A stretch of 64,000 nt of DNA from Serratia sp. UGAL515B_01 (GTDB lineage Bacteria; Pseudomonadota; Gammaproteobacteria; Enterobacterales; Enterobacteriaceae): the NCBI RefSeq assembly GCF_033095805.1, contig NZ_CP109901.1, forward strand, positions 2,170,001-2,234,000, given 5' to 3'. The notes under the pieces are model-generated. The model was given only the letters and a program-made list of their open reading frames with translations, did not search any database and had not been told where the DNA came from. Position numbers and translations under genes: made by a program. Of this stretch, positions 50,620 to 62,700 are shown in pieces; the first letter of the stretch is position 1; each line of letters starts with the position of its first letter.

Positions 50620-51590
50620 ACACACTCCAAAGCCTCTATACCCAGCAGTGGTAAGTTGCTCTCCGGCCAGCGGCGTAGTAACTGAGCTTGCATCAGGCTT
50701 AACGTATCCAGCCCAGGCACCGTGTCAGGCGTTAACCAATGGGCAATTCGCGCCAACTGCGTCAACCCTAGACTGGATTCAATGCTGGAACTGATCACTG
50801 CCGACAGGCCTGCCTGATGAGCCTGCGCTACCAGTTCACGGCAACGTGTCAGACTACCGACTAACGTCGGTTTAATAACAATAGCCGCCACGCCAGGCTC
50901 TGCCTGCACCACAAAATCCGCCTCACGAACGCTCTCGTCCCAAGCGATAGCGATCCCGGTTGCCTGAGCGAAATCGCGCGACTCATCGCGCGTTTTGCAA
51001 GGCTCTTCCAGGAACGCAATGCGGTCGCGCCAAGCAGGGTTGACGTATTTGGCAAAACCATCGGCTTTGGCTCGCGTCCAACTGCGGTTGGCATCTAACC
51101 GCAGCTTTAGATCTGGCAACGCCTCCAGCAGCACATTAACGATCATTCCATCGCGTACCGCTTCGTAAAGGCCAACTTTCACCTTAGCCACTTTCTCACC
51201 CGGTAACGCGGCTAACACATCAAATAGCTCATCGGGATCGCCCGTGCATAAGGGGGCTTTGCGGTAATCGGCCATTAGCGGCAACTGCTGTTCCAACTCG
51301 GCCAAGGCACAACTGGTGCCAAAGGCTACTGAGGGCCAGGTACTCAACCTAGGGGGTTCACCCGCAAGCCAGGCCTGCAGCCACAGCAAAGTAGCCTGCT
51401 GCGCCTGTTCCAGTGTCTCCTGGCTGAACTCAGGTAAAGGCGCAATTTCTCCCCAACCTTGCTGTTCTCCTTGCTGCAGATAGACCAGCAAACCGTCGCG
51501 GGTTTTCAGCCGCTGATTGCGCAATATTACCCCCGCCTCCATAGGCAGACTGTAGCGATAAAGCTCGGCACTCCGCGTTTGCACTGTCAT
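50607..51590 (-). CDS. menC: o-Succinylbenzoate synthase MenC
   Basis: 327 residues. Enolase superfamily with catalytic Lys in KVKVG, metal ligands in [13 protein letters not shown] and AWDES, and the second Lys in VIKPTLVG. It dehydrates SHCHC to o-succinylbenzoate. Its ATG overlaps the menB stop by one base (TAATG). Confidence 0.95.
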   Translation of the reverse strand: MTVQTRSAELYRYSLPMEAGVILRNQRLKTRDGLLVYLQQGEQQGWGEIAPLPEFSQETLEQAQQATLLWLQAWLAGEPPRLSTWPSVAFGTSCALAELEQQLPLMADYRKAPLCTGDPDELFDVLAALPGEKVAKVKVGLYEAVRDGMIVNVLLEALPDLKLRLDANRSWTRAKADGFAKYVNPAWRDRIAFLEEPCKTRDESRDFAQATGIAIAWDESVREADFVVQAEPGVAAIVIKPTLVGSLTRCRELVAQAHQAGLSAVISSSIESSLGLTQLARIAHWLTPDTVPGLDTLSLMQAQLLRRWPESNLPLLGIEALECVWRS

Positions 51591-52447
51591 TACGGATTGC
51601 GCTTGAATTTGCTGAAATCAGGCTGACGCTTCTCGTTGAAGGCGTTGCGCCCTTCTTGACCCTCATCGGTCATGTAGAACAGCATGGTGGCATTACCCGC
51701 TAACTCCTGTAATCCCGCCTGACCATCGCAGTCGGCGTTGAGTGCGGCTTTCAGACAACGCAGAGCCATCGGGCTGTTCTGCAACATCTCGCGGCACCAG
51801 CGCACGGTCTCTTTTTCCAGATCGGCCAGCGGTACTACCGTGTTAACCAACCCCATTTCCAGCGCCGCTGCTGCATCGTACTGGCGGCAAAGGAACCAGA
51901 TCTCACGCGCTTTCTTCTGGCCAACAATGCGCGCCATATAAGATGCGCCCCAGCCACCGTCAAAGGAACCGACTTTCGGCCCTGTCTGGCCAAAAATGGC
52001 GTTATCTGCCGCAATGGTCAAATCACACATCATATGCAGCACGTGACCACCACCAATAGAATACCCAGCCACCATCGCCACAACGGGCTTAGGGCATGTG
52101 CGGATCTGGCGCTGAAAATCGAGCACGTTCAAATGATGCACACCGCTATCATCGCGATAGCCGCCGTAGTCACCACGCACTTTCTGATCGCCGCCAGAAC
52201 AGAATGCTTTGTCCCCAGCACCGGTCAGAATGATGGTGCCGATCCCATCGTCATAACGCGCGTTCGCCAGTGCTTCAATCATTTCCTTTACCGTATGTGG
52301 GCGAAAAGCGTTACGCACCTGCGGGCGGTTGATGGTAATTTTGGCAATACCGTCACTGGACTTGTGATACAGGATGTCTTCGAAGTCGCCTGAACAGTCC
52401 TGCCAATCAATAGCGGCATACAGTTGTTCTTCATTGGGATAAAGCAT
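51590..52447 (-). CDS. menB: 1,4-Dihydroxy-2-naphthoyl-CoA synthase MenB
   Basis: 285 residues. Crotonase fold with oxyanion-hole residues in [14 protein letters not shown] and [11 protein letters not shown], and the conserved [17 protein letters not shown]. It closes the second naphthoquinone ring. AAGGAAC precedes the ATG at 52447, which overlaps menH by 17 bases. The longer upstream frame lies inside menH. Confidence 0.97.
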   Translation of the reverse strand: MLYPNEEQLYAAIDWQDCSGDFEDILYHKSSDGIAKITINRPQVRNAFRPHTVKEMIEALANARYDDGIGTIILTGAGDKAFCSGGDQKVRGDYGGYRDDSGVHHLNVLDFQRQIRTCPKPVVAMVAGYSIGGGHVLHMMCDLTIAADNAIFGQTGPKVGSFDGGWGASYMARIVGQKKAREIWFLCRQYDAAAALEMGLVNTVVPLADLEKETVRWCREMLQNSPMALRCLKAALNADCDGQAGLQELAGNATMLFYMTDEGQEGRNAFNEKRQPDFSKFKRNP

Positions 52448-53219
52448 GTTCGGTTCCTTTATGTTCAAGAAATTCATGTAGCACGACAGCAAAACCTGCC
52501 GGGTTTGCCAAGTGAGCGTTATGACCCGCCATTGGCACAGTGCGTAATGGCAAACTGGCTTCACGCGTCAACGCCATAAACTTTTGGTCGTCCGCCCCAC
52601 ACAGCATCAGCATCGGCAGTGCCAAACGTTGTAATTGAGGCACAAGCCAAGGCTGTCGACCCAAAGAGGTCGCTTCAAGCATATCGGCAACCGCCGGGCC
52701 ATGATTATTAGCGCGCGCTGCAATCAGTGCCTCACGGTTTACCGGTGTGATATCGGCAAATACCGGTTGCCGATACCAATCCGCCAGCACTGTCCTAATA
52801 GGTTCAGAACGGAAACGGCGAGCCCAGGCGGCATCATGTTCACGGCGCTGGAGGCGTAGCTCGTCGCTGTCCAATCCAGGGTTTCCCCCCTCGATCACAA
52901 TACCTTGCAGGCCCGGTAATTGAGTATGACAAGCATGATGCATAGCAATGCGCCCCCCCAGCGAATACCCCACCAGCCAGTAACGCTCAATATTGTGCTG
53001 ATGCAGTACCGCCATGATTTGCCGGCTGAGATCGGCAAAATCCTGACAGGATTGTGAGACTGAATCACCATGGCCGGGTAAGTCGATTGCCAAAGATGGC
53101 CATTGCTCACAGCGAGAGGCAATCATACGCCATTCATTGTTATTCCCTAACAGGCCATGCAACCAGACCAGCCAGGGACGATGGTGTTCGCCCTGTTGTA
53201 AAACGCGTGAGGCCAGCAT
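52431..53219 (-). CDS. menH: SHCHC synthase MenH
   Basis: 262 residues. Alpha/beta hydrolase with [11 protein letters not shown], nucleophile Ser in GYSLGGR, and the catalytic His in AGHNAH. It removes pyruvate from SEPHCHC to give SHCHC. Its first base is the last of the menD stop codon. Confidence 0.94.
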   Translation of the reverse strand: MLASRVLQQGEHHRPWLVWLHGLLGNNNEWRMIASRCEQWPSLAIDLPGHGDSVSQSCQDFADLSRQIMAVLHQHNIERYWLVGYSLGGRIAMHHACHTQLPGLQGIVIEGGNPGLDSDELRLQRREHDAAWARRFRSEPIRTVLADWYRQPVFADITPVNREALIAARANNHGPAVADMLEATSLGRQPWLVPQLQRLALPMLMLCGADDQKFMALTREASLPLRTVPMAGHNAHLANPAGFAVVLHEFLEHKGTEHALSQ

Positions 53220-54892
53220 CAGTTGGCCGCCATGTTTTCAACCAGGTGCTGCAACGTTTCTGCACCGTCACCCGCAGACACCCGCAACTCTATCAGCGTG
53301 GCACCGTCATGACGCCAGGCGTTTTCTAACGCCTGGCGCAATTGCTGCCAATTTTCTGGGCAGGCATAACCCAGTTGGAACATCGCCGCTGCATGATTGA
53401 AAGCGACATTTTGTGGCATACAGTAAAAACGTTGACGTTCCGCTTCCGGCGTTGGTAACAGCGAGAAAATCTGCCCACCATTGTTATTCACAACAATCAA
53501 CACCGTCGGCGCGGAACATTGGCGTAATAGCGCAAGAGAATTCAGGTCATACAATGCCGAAAGATCGCCAACAATCGCCAACGTCGGTTTGCCTGTGGCT
53601 CGCTGAACACCGGCGGCCGTGGAGATTAATCCATCAATACCACTGGCTCCACGATTACTGAATACGGGATAACCCGCGGGTAATTGGGCGAATGCATCAA
53701 TCAGGCGGACAATCAGGCTATTACCGAGAAACAGTTGACCATTTTCTGGTAACAGTTCAGGCAAGCGGTGAGCCAGTTGCGCCTCGCCAAATCTGTGGAG
53801 CAAATATTCCGATGTCAGTTCATACGCGCCATTCGCCAGCGAATGAAAATCAGCAGCCCACGATGAATGAGGTTGTGCCGGATGTAAGTCGAGCCATTCA
53901 TCTACTGAAGAACGAATACGACGCCCACGATGATGTGACGGGTCTAGGCGGCCGGGTAGAGCATCTATCAACCAGTACTCTTCGGGTCGGCAAAGCCCTT
54001 GCCATTGCAACAAGCGTTTGCTTGTCAGACTGCTGCCAAATTGCACCACTAACTGCGCATCTTCCAACACATGACGTGCTTGCGGATGGGCAAGCCACAA
54101 ATCGGCACAGGGCAAAGGTTGGCCTGTTTGTGAAAGGGCATCACCAATCAGTGGCCATCCGAGCATCTGTGCCCATTCAGCGAGCTTTATACCCTCTTTA
54201 GCACGCATTCGTCCGGCGATGATCACGCCACGCTTTTGTCGCCAGAGAAACCAGTCTGGCTGTTTCAACACCTGATGGGGATCTTCTTCACGCAGCCAAG
54301 GATGGGAGTCTTGCCACCAGTCCCCCAAAGCTGCTGACCATTCCGCATACTGCTGTTCATCACCACCATAAAGTGGTTCAGCAAACGGGCAATTGACATG
54401 CAAAGCGCCTTGTAACAGACGCGCCATAGCGCTATCAAGCGTTGAAACCAACCAACGGGCAGGAATATCAGGACTGGGACGTGGCAGGTCTATACTCAAG
54501 GTTGGATGGCTTGAATAGAGTCCAGGCTGATGAATCGCCTGATTGGCCCCGCAATTAATCAATTCAGGTGGCCGATCGGCCGTAAGAAATATCAGCCGTT
54601 CGCCGGTAAGTCCAGCTTCAATAAGAGAGGGATAGAGATTGGCAGCCGCCGTTCCTGAGGTGACGATCACCGCGACAGGCTCGCGGGAGGCCTTTGCCAA
54701 ACCGAGTGCCAGATGGCCTAATCCTCGCTCGTCAAAGTGCGTGTGACAGACAAAAGACGTGTTTGCAGCAGCAGCTAACGTAAGAGGCGTTGAGCGCGAT
54801 CCTGGAGCGATACAGACATGTCGCACTCCATGGCGAGCTAGCGTTTCCAACAATAAGGCTGCCCACCGACGATTAAAAATACTTGTCGACAT
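53219..54892 (-). CDS. menD: SEPHCHC synthase MenD
   Basis: 557 residues. Thiamine-diphosphate enzyme: [11 protein letters not shown] near the N-terminus, [17 protein letters not shown], and the cofactor motif [15 protein letters not shown]. It condenses isochorismate with 2-oxoglutarate. The start at [10 protein letters not shown] (54892) fits the family. It is separated from menF by 289 bases, unlike the other overlapping men genes. Confidence 0.96.
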   Translation of the reverse strand: MSTSIFNRRWAALLLETLARHGVRHVCIAPGSRSTPLTLAAAANTSFVCHTHFDERGLGHLALGLAKASREPVAVIVTSGTAAANLYPSLIEAGLTGERLIFLTADRPPELINCGANQAIHQPGLYSSHPTLSIDLPRPSPDIPARWLVSTLDSAMARLLQGALHVNCPFAEPLYGGDEQQYAEWSAALGDWWQDSHPWLREEDPHQVLKQPDWFLWRQKRGVIIAGRMRAKEGIKLAEWAQMLGWPLIGDALSQTGQPLPCADLWLAHPQARHVLEDAQLVVQFGSSLTSKRLLQWQGLCRPEEYWLIDALPGRLDPSHHRGRRIRSSVDEWLDLHPAQPHSSWAADFHSLANGAYELTSEYLLHRFGEAQLAHRLPELLPENGQLFLGNSLIVRLIDAFAQLPAGYPVFSNRGASGIDGLISTAAGVQRATGKPTLAIVGDLSALYDLNSLALLRQCSAPTVLIVVNNNGGQIFSLLPTPEAERQRFYCMPQNVAFNHAAAMFQLGYACPENWQQLRQALENAWRHDGATLIELRVSAGDGAETLQHLVENMAAN

Positions 54893-55181
54893 AATTCGCT
54901 CACAAAATGAGTGTACAGAGGTTACGTGTCTAAGATTACCCAAACGGCGATATCGTATCTGGAGACATAACTCTGAATTATATTAGTAATCATCTTTCCG
55001 GCTTTTGCGCTGGCGCAAAAAGCCGGTAATCCCTGCATCTGGTCTTTTTGTGGCTGAATAAGAACCTATTCCAACTTATAAAAGCGTAATAACACGCCAA
55101 AATAAAACAAAAATTTAACATACAATGAAAAATTTACACATAAAACTCAACGTCTGTCTGAGCGATATAGCTCAACGGCAA
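54893..55181. other. menF-menD gap with a large hairpin
   Basis: 289 bases without a gene. A stem of CCGGCTTTT and GCGC against their complements (54998-55026, one bulged base, two-base loop) lies about 105 bases before menD; the rest is AT-rich. The hairpin could terminate menF or be an intergenic repeat; AT-rich sequence at 55050-55140 lies just past the menF end. menD may have its own promoter in this gap. Confidence 0.5.
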
Positions 55182-56480
55182 TTACTCAGGTTGAAGTAAA
55201 GTACGTAAACCCGCCGCTTTGTTTTCAATTTCCTGCCACTCATCAGCCGGATCGGAACCGGCAACAATGCCAGCGCCGGCATACAACTGAACCTGTGATC
55301 CATCAATTTGACAGGAACGCAATGTGACACAAAACTCTGCGCGTTCAGCGGAAAGATAACCAGCCGCACCGGCATACCAACGACGCTGGAAAGGTTCATT
55401 CTCACGGATAAAATCGCGTGCGGCCTGACGTGGTAATCCAGCTACTGCAGCAGTAGGCTGGAGCCGCTGCAAACAATCGGCATCATCACAACGTTTAAGT
55501 CGCCCTTCAATACGCCGCCGCAAATGTTGCACCTTACGCAAACGTACAACTTCAGCCGGTAAAACATCCACTGCATCGGCGCCACCTTGCAGACGCTGGC
55601 ATATATCATCGACCACCAGCAGATTTTCCTGTTGGTTTTTGACATCCTGCAGCAACCACTGTGCCAAAACCCGTGCTTTATGTTCATTGGTGTGATTGGC
55701 CGTGGTCCCCGCAAGCGCTTCGGTAACAAGGTGATGACCTTCCCGCAGGTACAATCTTTCTGGGCTGGAACCGAGAAAGGCGGAATTTGCATCAATACGC
55801 ATCATAAAGTGGTAACATCGGTGATTCACTCTGCGGCTGGCTGCCATCAGCGCTGGCGCAAACAGCGGGCTATCCAGCGTCAGCAACGAGCTGCGAGCCA
55901 GTACCACCTTATCCATCTGTTGCCGATCTATCGCCTTCAGCGCATCGTGCAGCATGATTTCCCACCCGGAACGCTCCGGTTGATGCTGTACCGAACGTAC
56001 TTTTACTCGTAAATCTGCGATCGGTTTAGCTACCACCAAATTTTCCAGCCAGGCGCGTGCTGCCTCGGCGTCTTTACGCAAAGAATGCTCAGAAAACAGA
56101 TTGAGTATTAATTCGCCCTTGCCCTTGCGGCTGATAATTTCCAGCCGCGGCAATAACAGCAGTGCATCACCGTCGAAAGCGTTAAGTCCCCATAGTCGTG
56201 CTTCAGGATGAACATTCACAAATGCCTGAGCCTGTGTCGGGTGCGAAAACTGCTTTGCTGAGCCACACACTGCGGCCTCTTGTAGCCCTTCGCGATGATG
56301 CCAAAAAAACTGAGGGAACACCGTCTGTGCAGCCAACCACTCGAGCAGCATCACCGTCAGACGATGGCGTATCGTTAATGTTATCTGCCGAAACCCGGCT
56401 TCTGAGGGAAAGTCTTGCCCAAGTTGCTGGTTTAGCTGTAGCAGCAATCCCGAAAGTTGTTCCACTACCACCTCATTCAT
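55182..56480 (-). CDS. menF: Isochorismate synthase MenF
   Basis: 432 residues. Chorismate-binding enzyme with the general base Lys in QQMDKVVLARS, Glu in TEALAGTTAN, and the C-terminal GAGIVAGSDPADEWQEIENK. It makes isochorismate, the first step of menaquinone synthesis. An ATG at 56480 follows an in-frame TTG. Divergent from the glucan synthase gene across 260 bases. Confidence 0.94.
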   Translation of the reverse strand: MNEVVVEQLSGLLLQLNQQLGQDFPSEAGFRQITLTIRHRLTVMLLEWLAAQTVFPQFFWHHREGLQEAAVCGSAKQFSHPTQAQAFVNVHPEARLWGLNAFDGDALLLLPRLEIISRKGKGELILNLFSEHSLRKDAEAARAWLENLVVAKPIADLRVKVRSVQHQPERSGWEIMLHDALKAIDRQQMDKVVLARSSLLTLDSPLFAPALMAASRRVNHRCYHFMMRIDANSAFLGSSPERLYLREGHHLVTEALAGTTANHTNEHKARVLAQWLLQDVKNQQENLLVVDDICQRLQGGADAVDVLPAEVVRLRKVQHLRRRIEGRLKRCDDADCLQRLQPTAAVAGLPRQAARDFIRENEPFQRRWYAGAAGYLSAERAEFCVTLRSCQIDGSQVQLYAGAGIVAGSDPADEWQEIENKAAGLRTLLQPE

Positions 56481-56740
56481 CAAGCTCTGAATAGGGAATT
56501 ATACGGTAAATCAACCTCTGCGGGCGGAAAAATACCGTCAATGAGGCAACACAGAAAATGATTTATTAAGACAGGGCATTAAATTTTGCAAGTCACCACT
56601 GCCCCTGTAGCGAAATCCTGCTGGAGATTTTGTTTCAACCGAGAATGAACTCGTATCAATAGCGGATTAATCAAGGGGACTAGCCGCCTCACTATGGTAA
56701 TGACCGACTCTTCTTTTGGCCGGGTACAAGGAAATCTTCC
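56481..56740. promoter_or_regulatory. menF / glucan synthase divergent intergenic region
   Basis: 260 bases between two divergent starts, so both promoters should lie here. No clear promoter pair or operator stands out. AAGGA (56729-56733) is the ribosome binding site of the glucan synthase gene. Confidence 0.4.
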
Positions 56741-59700
56741 GTGAAAAAAAAACTCATCCGCTGGTTAAGAAAAAGCAATGCAGGCGCTAACGCCTCCCCG
56801 CAGCCAATAGCGCATAAGCATACCACCGTCGAAATACCTCCCGCCAACAACATCAAAGCGGAGCTGTTCTCTGTTGATCAAATGGAACGTTACGGCGAGC
56901 GTCTAGCGCGCTCGCATAAACTGGCTACGCGTAAAACACCCTACTTTTTACTTAAACGGTTAGATAACAACGAAAAGGTTTTGGCTGAATGTTGTCTACT
57001 GTTGAGTAAGGGTAAGAAAAGCATCATGACCCCTGCGGGAGATTGGTTGCTTGATAACTTTTACCTTATTGAGGAACAAATTCGTGTTGTCAGGCATCAT
57101 CTTCCAAAAACATTTGGCCGTGGATTGCCGCAATTAACCGCACCGTACAGCTGCCCACGTATCTACGATATCGCCACCGAGGCCATCGCCCATGGGCACG
57201 GACGGTGGGACACAGAAAGCCTGACGCGTTACATTGCCGCTTATCAAAAACAAGCGACTCTGACTCTAGGCGAACTTTGGGCATTACCGGGTATGCTAAG
57301 ACTGGCGCTAATTGAAAATCTACGCCGGGTAGCAGTAGAAGTCGCAGAGGCAGAACAAGAACGCAACCTAGCCGATAGCTGGGTCACTAAAATGCTGGAG
57401 TCGGCGGAAAACGATCCGGCTAACCTGATTATCGTGATCGCCGACATGGCGCGTTCTAATCCTCCTCGAACCAGCGCCTTTGTTGCAGAGTTGGTACGAC
57501 GTCTGCAAGGCCACGGCTCAATGCTGGCCCTGCCGCTCACTTGGGTGGAACAGCGCCTCGCCGAAGTCAACATGACATCCGAAGAACTGATCCACCTTTT
57601 CAATCAGCAACTGGCCGCCAGCCAACTTTCCGTTAGCAACAGCATTTCAGGCCTGCGCCAATTGACTGAAATGGACTGGGCTGAATTTGTCGAAACCATG
57701 AGCCAGGTTGAACACACGTTGTGCAAAGACCCCGCTGGGGTTTATCCGTTAATGCATTTCGATACCCGTGACAACTATCGCCACATGATTGAACTGCTCG
57801 CTCGCTCTTGCCCACATAATGAGGTTGAGGTAGCTAAGTACGTCTTAAATATGGCACGTGTCGCGGCAGAAACCCCGGACAGCGATCCGCGTACCCACCA
57901 TATCGGCTATTACCTGATCGACGCTGGTCGTCTACCATTGGAACAACAACTCGATGTGCGATTTGGACGAATCACTCACATTCGTTATGCATTGAGTCAC
58001 GCCCCACTGCTTTCCTGGATCGGTAGTCTAGGCCTGCTTACCACTGCCGGTTGTGCAGTGCTGCTGCGTGATACCTATAACACCGGTATTACCTGGGCAT
58101 TACTGATACTGTTACCCCCACTGGCGATCGTGATTAGCCAGTTTATTCTCAGCATGCTGAGTGAGGTCACCACGCGTAGCCGCTCACCACTGCCGTTACC
58201 AAAACTCGATTTTTCCCATGCTATTCCAGCGGAATTCCGAACGCTAGTGGTGATGCCAACCTTACTTAACAGTAAGGACAGCATTGATCAATTGCTCAAT
58301 TCGTTAGAAGTCTGTTATCTGGGTAACAAAATGGAACACCTGCATTTTGCCCTGCTCACCGACTTTAATGATGCACAACAGCAGCGGTGCCCTGAGGATG
58401 CGAGCCTGTTGACTTACGCAATCCAGAAGGTCACTGAGCTGAATGCGCGTTATATCTGTGCAGGGCCCAGTTATTTCTTTCTTTTTCACCGAGAACGTCA
58501 ATGGAATGAACAACAACAGACATGGATGGGGTTGGAGCGTAAACGCGGTAAGCTGAGCGCACTGAATGACTGGTTGCGTAACCGCGATAACACATTCACT
58601 ACTCAGATTGGCCAAGATCTGGAGGTGCTGAAAAACGTCAAATATGTGATCACACTGGACAGTGATACCGTTTTGCCGCGCGAGACAGCCCATCAATTGA
58701 TCGCCGCCATGGCTCACCCTTTGAATCAGCCACAATATGACGTTAAATTACAGCGCGTTGTAGCCGGTTATGCCATCCTGCAACCCCGAATGGCAGAGGA
58801 GATACCGCCCTGCGGCCAAAGCCGCTATGCAGCACTCTGTAGCAGTACGCCCGGTAACGATCCTTACACCATGATGGCTTCCGATATCTATCAGGATCTG
58901 TTTGGTGAGGGCTCATTCATTGGTAAAGGGATTTATGACGTCGACATATTCTCTTCCAGCCTGAAAAACATCTGCCCGGAAAATCTGGTGCTGAGCCACG
59001 ACCTGTTGGAAGGATGCTACGCCCGCTCGGGTTTATTGAGTGATGTTCTACTTTATGAGCAATACCCCAGTAATTATCTGGTCGACGTGGCGCGCCGTTC
59101 TCGCTGGATCAGGGGAGATTGGCAATTATTCAACTGGCTTTTACCACGAGTAGCAACCGAAGATGGCACGCGCACTGCCAATCCGCTGAGCCACCTGTCT
59201 CGCTGGAAGCTGTTCGATAACCTGCGCCGCAGCTTGGTGGCCCCATGTTTCCTGCTGCTGCTGTTCTCAGGTTTTACCTGGTTATCAGCCCCCTCTTATT
59301 GGCTGACGGTGTTTACCATTATTCTGCTCCTGCCTACGTTACTGGCATTGATGCAAGATCTGGTCTGCAAACCATCCCGTCGACCGTTTATTCAGCACAT
59401 GCAGATTGTATTAAAGGGTTCATTGCACCGACTGGCACAAGTGGGCCTATATTTAGCCGTATTACCTCATGGGGCCTTATACAGCCTGAAAGCCATTAGC
59501 ATTACGCTGTGGCGATTATTGGTGAGCAAACGTAATCTGCAGGAATGGGCCAGCTTCGATCAAACCAAACGTTCTCACACTGTGACAGTAGAGAATTTCT
59601 ACCGCAGCCTCTGGGTCAACCCGTTTGCTGGTGTGCTCTTACTACTGCTGGCGATACTTTCTGGCCCAGTGGCCCTGATGGTGACACTCCCCTTTGCTAC

Positions 59701-62700
59701 TCTGTGGATCCTGTCTCCATTGCTGCTATGTACTCTCAGCCATCAGCCAGTACGCCACGCAACGGCTCTCAATACTCAGCAACACCGCTTCCTACGCCAG
59801 ACCAGCCGTGAAACCTGGTCATTTTTCACCCGCTTTGTCAATCAACAAGAAAACTGGTTGCCGCCCGATAATTTTCAAGAGATCCCGCAACCCATCATTG
59901 CGCATCGCACTTCTCCGACCAACATTGGTTTGGCCCTGCTGGCAGATCTGACCGCTTATGATTTTGGCTATATAACACTTAGCGAAGCTTTGCATCGCAT
60001 CACGCTTACGCTGAACACACTTGATCAGATGGAGCGTTACCGTGGTCATTTTTATAATTGGTACGATACGCGGACGCTAGAGCCCCTTCCCCCACGCTAC
60101 GTTTCCAGCGTAGATAGCGGCAATTTTGCAGGCCACTTGCTGACGCTGCGCGCCGGATTACCCGCATTAGCCATGCAACCCGTCATCACCCCAGCACTTG
60201 TGCTGGCAGGTCTGGAAGATACGTTATTGCTAGTGGAAATGCACTGGGGTGACGCCGCACCAAAGGGATTACACAGGCTGCATCAGCATTGGGAACAAGC
60301 GCAATATGTTCAACCAGCAATGCTGCAAACTGAGTTTGATGCAATGCGTCATCACAGTAACAACCTGCAAGAAGCGGCGCTGCAACACAGCGAAGAGACT
60401 AAACGCTGGGCAGACGCGTTGCATCACCAAATTAATACGCTTTGTAATGAATGGTGGCAATGGTTTGGCTGGCTAAGCATAAGCATGGCTGAACTGGGAC
60501 AAATTCCTAGTTTGCAATGGCTGGCTAATCCACCGCAACGGCTGATCCTATCAAAAGAGCAACAAACACAGCTCGACAACGTATCGCAACTTGCTACCGA
60601 ACGCCTATCCCAGTTGGCACAATTACAGCAACGGCTAGAAAACCTGGCGCAGATGGACTTCCGTTTCCTGTACGACGAAGCCACACATATGCTGACAGTA
60701 GGGTTCAACTGTGACCAGAATCGAGCTGATAGTGGTAAATATGATCTATTGGCATCAGAAATTCGCCTGACCCATTATGTTGCGATTGCGACTAATCAGA
60801 TCCCCCAACGCAGCTGGTTTGCGTTGGGACGTCTGTTTACGGTTATCGACAAAGAACCTGCCCTGATGTCCTGGAGTGGCTCAATGTTTGAATACTTGAT
60901 GCCACAGTTGGTGATGCCTGCCTATCCCGATACCCTATTGGTGCAAATGTGCCGCGCCGCCGTGGATAGGCAAATTGCCTGGGGTAAGGAACGAGGCGTC
61001 CCGTGGGGGATCTCTGAATCTGGTTATTTTGGTTTTGATACGTTACAAAACTACCAATATCACGCCTTTGGCGTTCCTGGCCTGGGGCTGAGACGTGGAT
61101 TGGGGGAGGATATGGTGATCGCGCCTTACGCCACCATCATGGCGTTGATTATCGCCCCTGGCAGGGCCTGCAACAATCTGATTGAACTAGAAAAAAGGGG
61201 AGCCAAAGGTAATTATGGCTTCTACGAAGCGCTGGACTACACCACGTCACGCCTTAACCGTGGACAGCTGTATGCCATTGTCCGCTCCTATATGGCGCAC
61301 CACCAGGGGATGAGTTTCCTGGCATTGTCACACCTGTTGCTGGATGCACCGATGGTAAAACGTTTTACCAATTATCCCGTTTTTCAATCATCACGTCTGT
61401 TACTACAAGAGCGGGTTCCAGATGCCGTTGAGGTTTATAGCACCCGACGCCACTTTGAAGCTCACGAAGAGACGATCAAGCCAGCCAGCGTCCCCGCACG
61501 CGAATTCACTCGTGTTGACTCACCCGTTCCAGAAGTGCAGTTACTGTCTAATACCAATTACCATCTGATGATCACCCACAGTGGCGGTAGTTACAGCCAT
61601 TGGCAAAATCTGGCGCTGACACGTTGGCGTGAAGATGCCACCTGCGATAACTGGGGGGCGTTCTGCTATCTGCGTGATCCGCAGACCGGTGAAGTTTGGA
61701 GCAATACCTGGCAACCCAGTGGCGGGACAGAAAAAGCTTATCATGCTGTGCTTAGCGATGCCGGAGCAGAGTTCCAACGTAAGCAGGGAACGCTGTCAGT
61801 AAAGACTCAAGTGGTTATTTCACCAGAAGATGACATCGAACTGCGGCGTTTAACCTTGGTCAACCACAGTAAGCAGCCACGCATTATTGAAATCACCAGC
61901 TACGCTGAGGTCGTCTTGGCTCCTGCCAGCAACGATTTAGCGCACCCTGCTTTCAGCAACCTATTTGTACAAACTGAGTTGTTGACCGAGCAAGATGCCA
62001 TTCTGTGCCACCGCCGCCCACGAGAGCCCAAAGATGTTTCACCATGGTTACTACATGCCATGACCGTAAGGGGTAAAAGTAGCCAAACATCCTTTGAAAC
62101 CGATCGTGCCAAATTTATCGGCCGTGGTCATACCCCGGCTAATCCACAGGCAATGCAACAAAATAAACCATTAAGCAACACTGCCGGCCCGGTGATCGAT
62201 CCAATTATCGCCATACGTCAACGAGTTCAGCTTGAGCCAAATATCCCGCTGACGGTGGATATCTTCTACGGGGTCTGTGAAAACCGCGCCAGCAGCCTGA
62301 CCATGCTGGAGAAATATCGCGATCGCTTCATGGCAGATCGCATTTTCGAACTCGCCTGGTCACACAGCCAGGTGGTGTTACGCCAGCTTAACGCCAGCGA
62401 AGAGGATGCTAATCTGTTTAATCGGCTGGCCAGCGCAATCGTTTTCCCTGCGCAGGAAATGCGCGCGGCGAGCGAGATCGTTAAAAATCGCCGGGGACAA
62501 TCAGGATTATGGGGATACTCTATCTCTGGCGATCTACCGATCGTTCTGCTTTCCGTAACCAGCCACGAGCATATCGCGCTGGTACGCCAGTTGATCCAGG
62601 CGCATAACTATTGGCGATTGAAAGGGCTGAAAGTAGACCTGGTGATCCTCAATGAGGATGCTGGCGGTTATCGACAAGAACTGCAAAATCAGATCATGGG